The notes beneath the pieces were generated by a model. It saw only the letters and a program-made list of their open reading frames with translations, was not told the DNA's origin and did not search any database. A program made the position numbers and the translations under genes. Source: Thioalkalivibrio sp. (GTDB lineage: Bacteria; Pseudomonadota; Gammaproteobacteria; Ectothiorhodospirales; Ectothiorhodospiraceae). From it: DNA of 7,515 bases. Position 1 is the stretch's first letter. Every line of letters starts with the position of its first letter. This document shows, piece after piece, positions 7,432-7,515 of this stretch. The stretch spans positions 1 through 7,515 of the forward strand of contig PWGH01000122.1 of the NCBI GenBank assembly GCA_003555285.1. Reading direction: 5' to 3'.

Positions 7432-7515
7432 CTGCTGGATGCCTCGGAGCAGAACCAGGCCATGAAGCTGCTGCTGGGGTACATGCGCAAAGAGTACGAG
7501 GTCCTGAAGCTACGA
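7411..7515 (+). CDS. Possible fragment of an unrelated gene at the right edge
   Basis: Read on the plus strand, the last 105 bases give 35 codons without a stop, including [18 protein letters not shown] and RKEYEVLKLR. The composition (Leu, Glu, Lys, Gln, Tyr) and high GC at third positions are those of a helical protein, unlike the Arg/Pro/Ser-rich shadow frames elsewhere in the window. It begins where Lon homology on the other strand ends. The true start is not visible, because upstream the frame only runs antisense to lon. The protein continues beyond the window, and I do not recognise its family. It could also be a chance reading. Confidence 0.4.

Overview
The window comes from a high-GC, probably proteobacterial genome. 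The evidence is strong G/C bias at third codon positions, a bacterial LonA-type protease, a lipobox lipoprotein and a classical Sec signal peptide. A gammaproteobacterial origin is only a guess. All three recognisable genes lie on the minus strand and are read from right to left: a 5'-truncated lon (7431 to 5710), an unrecognised lipoprotein (5536 to 4475), and a very large secreted multidomain protein (4120 to beyond base 1).

Right end (about 5710-7515). The ATPase and protease parts of Lon are intact, with Walker A and B, the catalytic serine and the catalytic lysine. Recognisable Lon sequence stops abruptly near 7410, so the N-terminal substrate-binding domain and much of the coiled coil are absent. 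The last ~105 bases read convincingly as protein on the opposite strand. This suggests a rearrangement breakpoint or a chimeric contig end.

Middle (4121-5709). A 353-residue acidic lipoprotein with no recognised domain sits between two non-coding gaps of 173 and 354 bases. The larger gap, upstream of the giant secreted protein, contains a run of nine cytosines and two small palindromes close to the start codon.

Left end (1-4120). A single uninterrupted reading frame of at least 1373 codons, checked codon by codon, encodes a secreted protein. It has a signal peptide, then several beta-sandwich modules related to the bacterial pre-peptidase C-terminal (PPC) type. These are followed by an Ig-like module, two discoidin (F5/8 type C)-like modules and, at the window edge, the start of a von Willebrand factor A (VWA) domain with its metal-site motif. 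The gene runs out of the window before its stop.

The envelope lipoprotein and the giant exported protein may both act at the cell surface or in the periplasm, with Lon a cytoplasmic protease. The sequence shows only that they share a strand. The gaps are large enough that each gene could have its own promoter, so an operon is not established.
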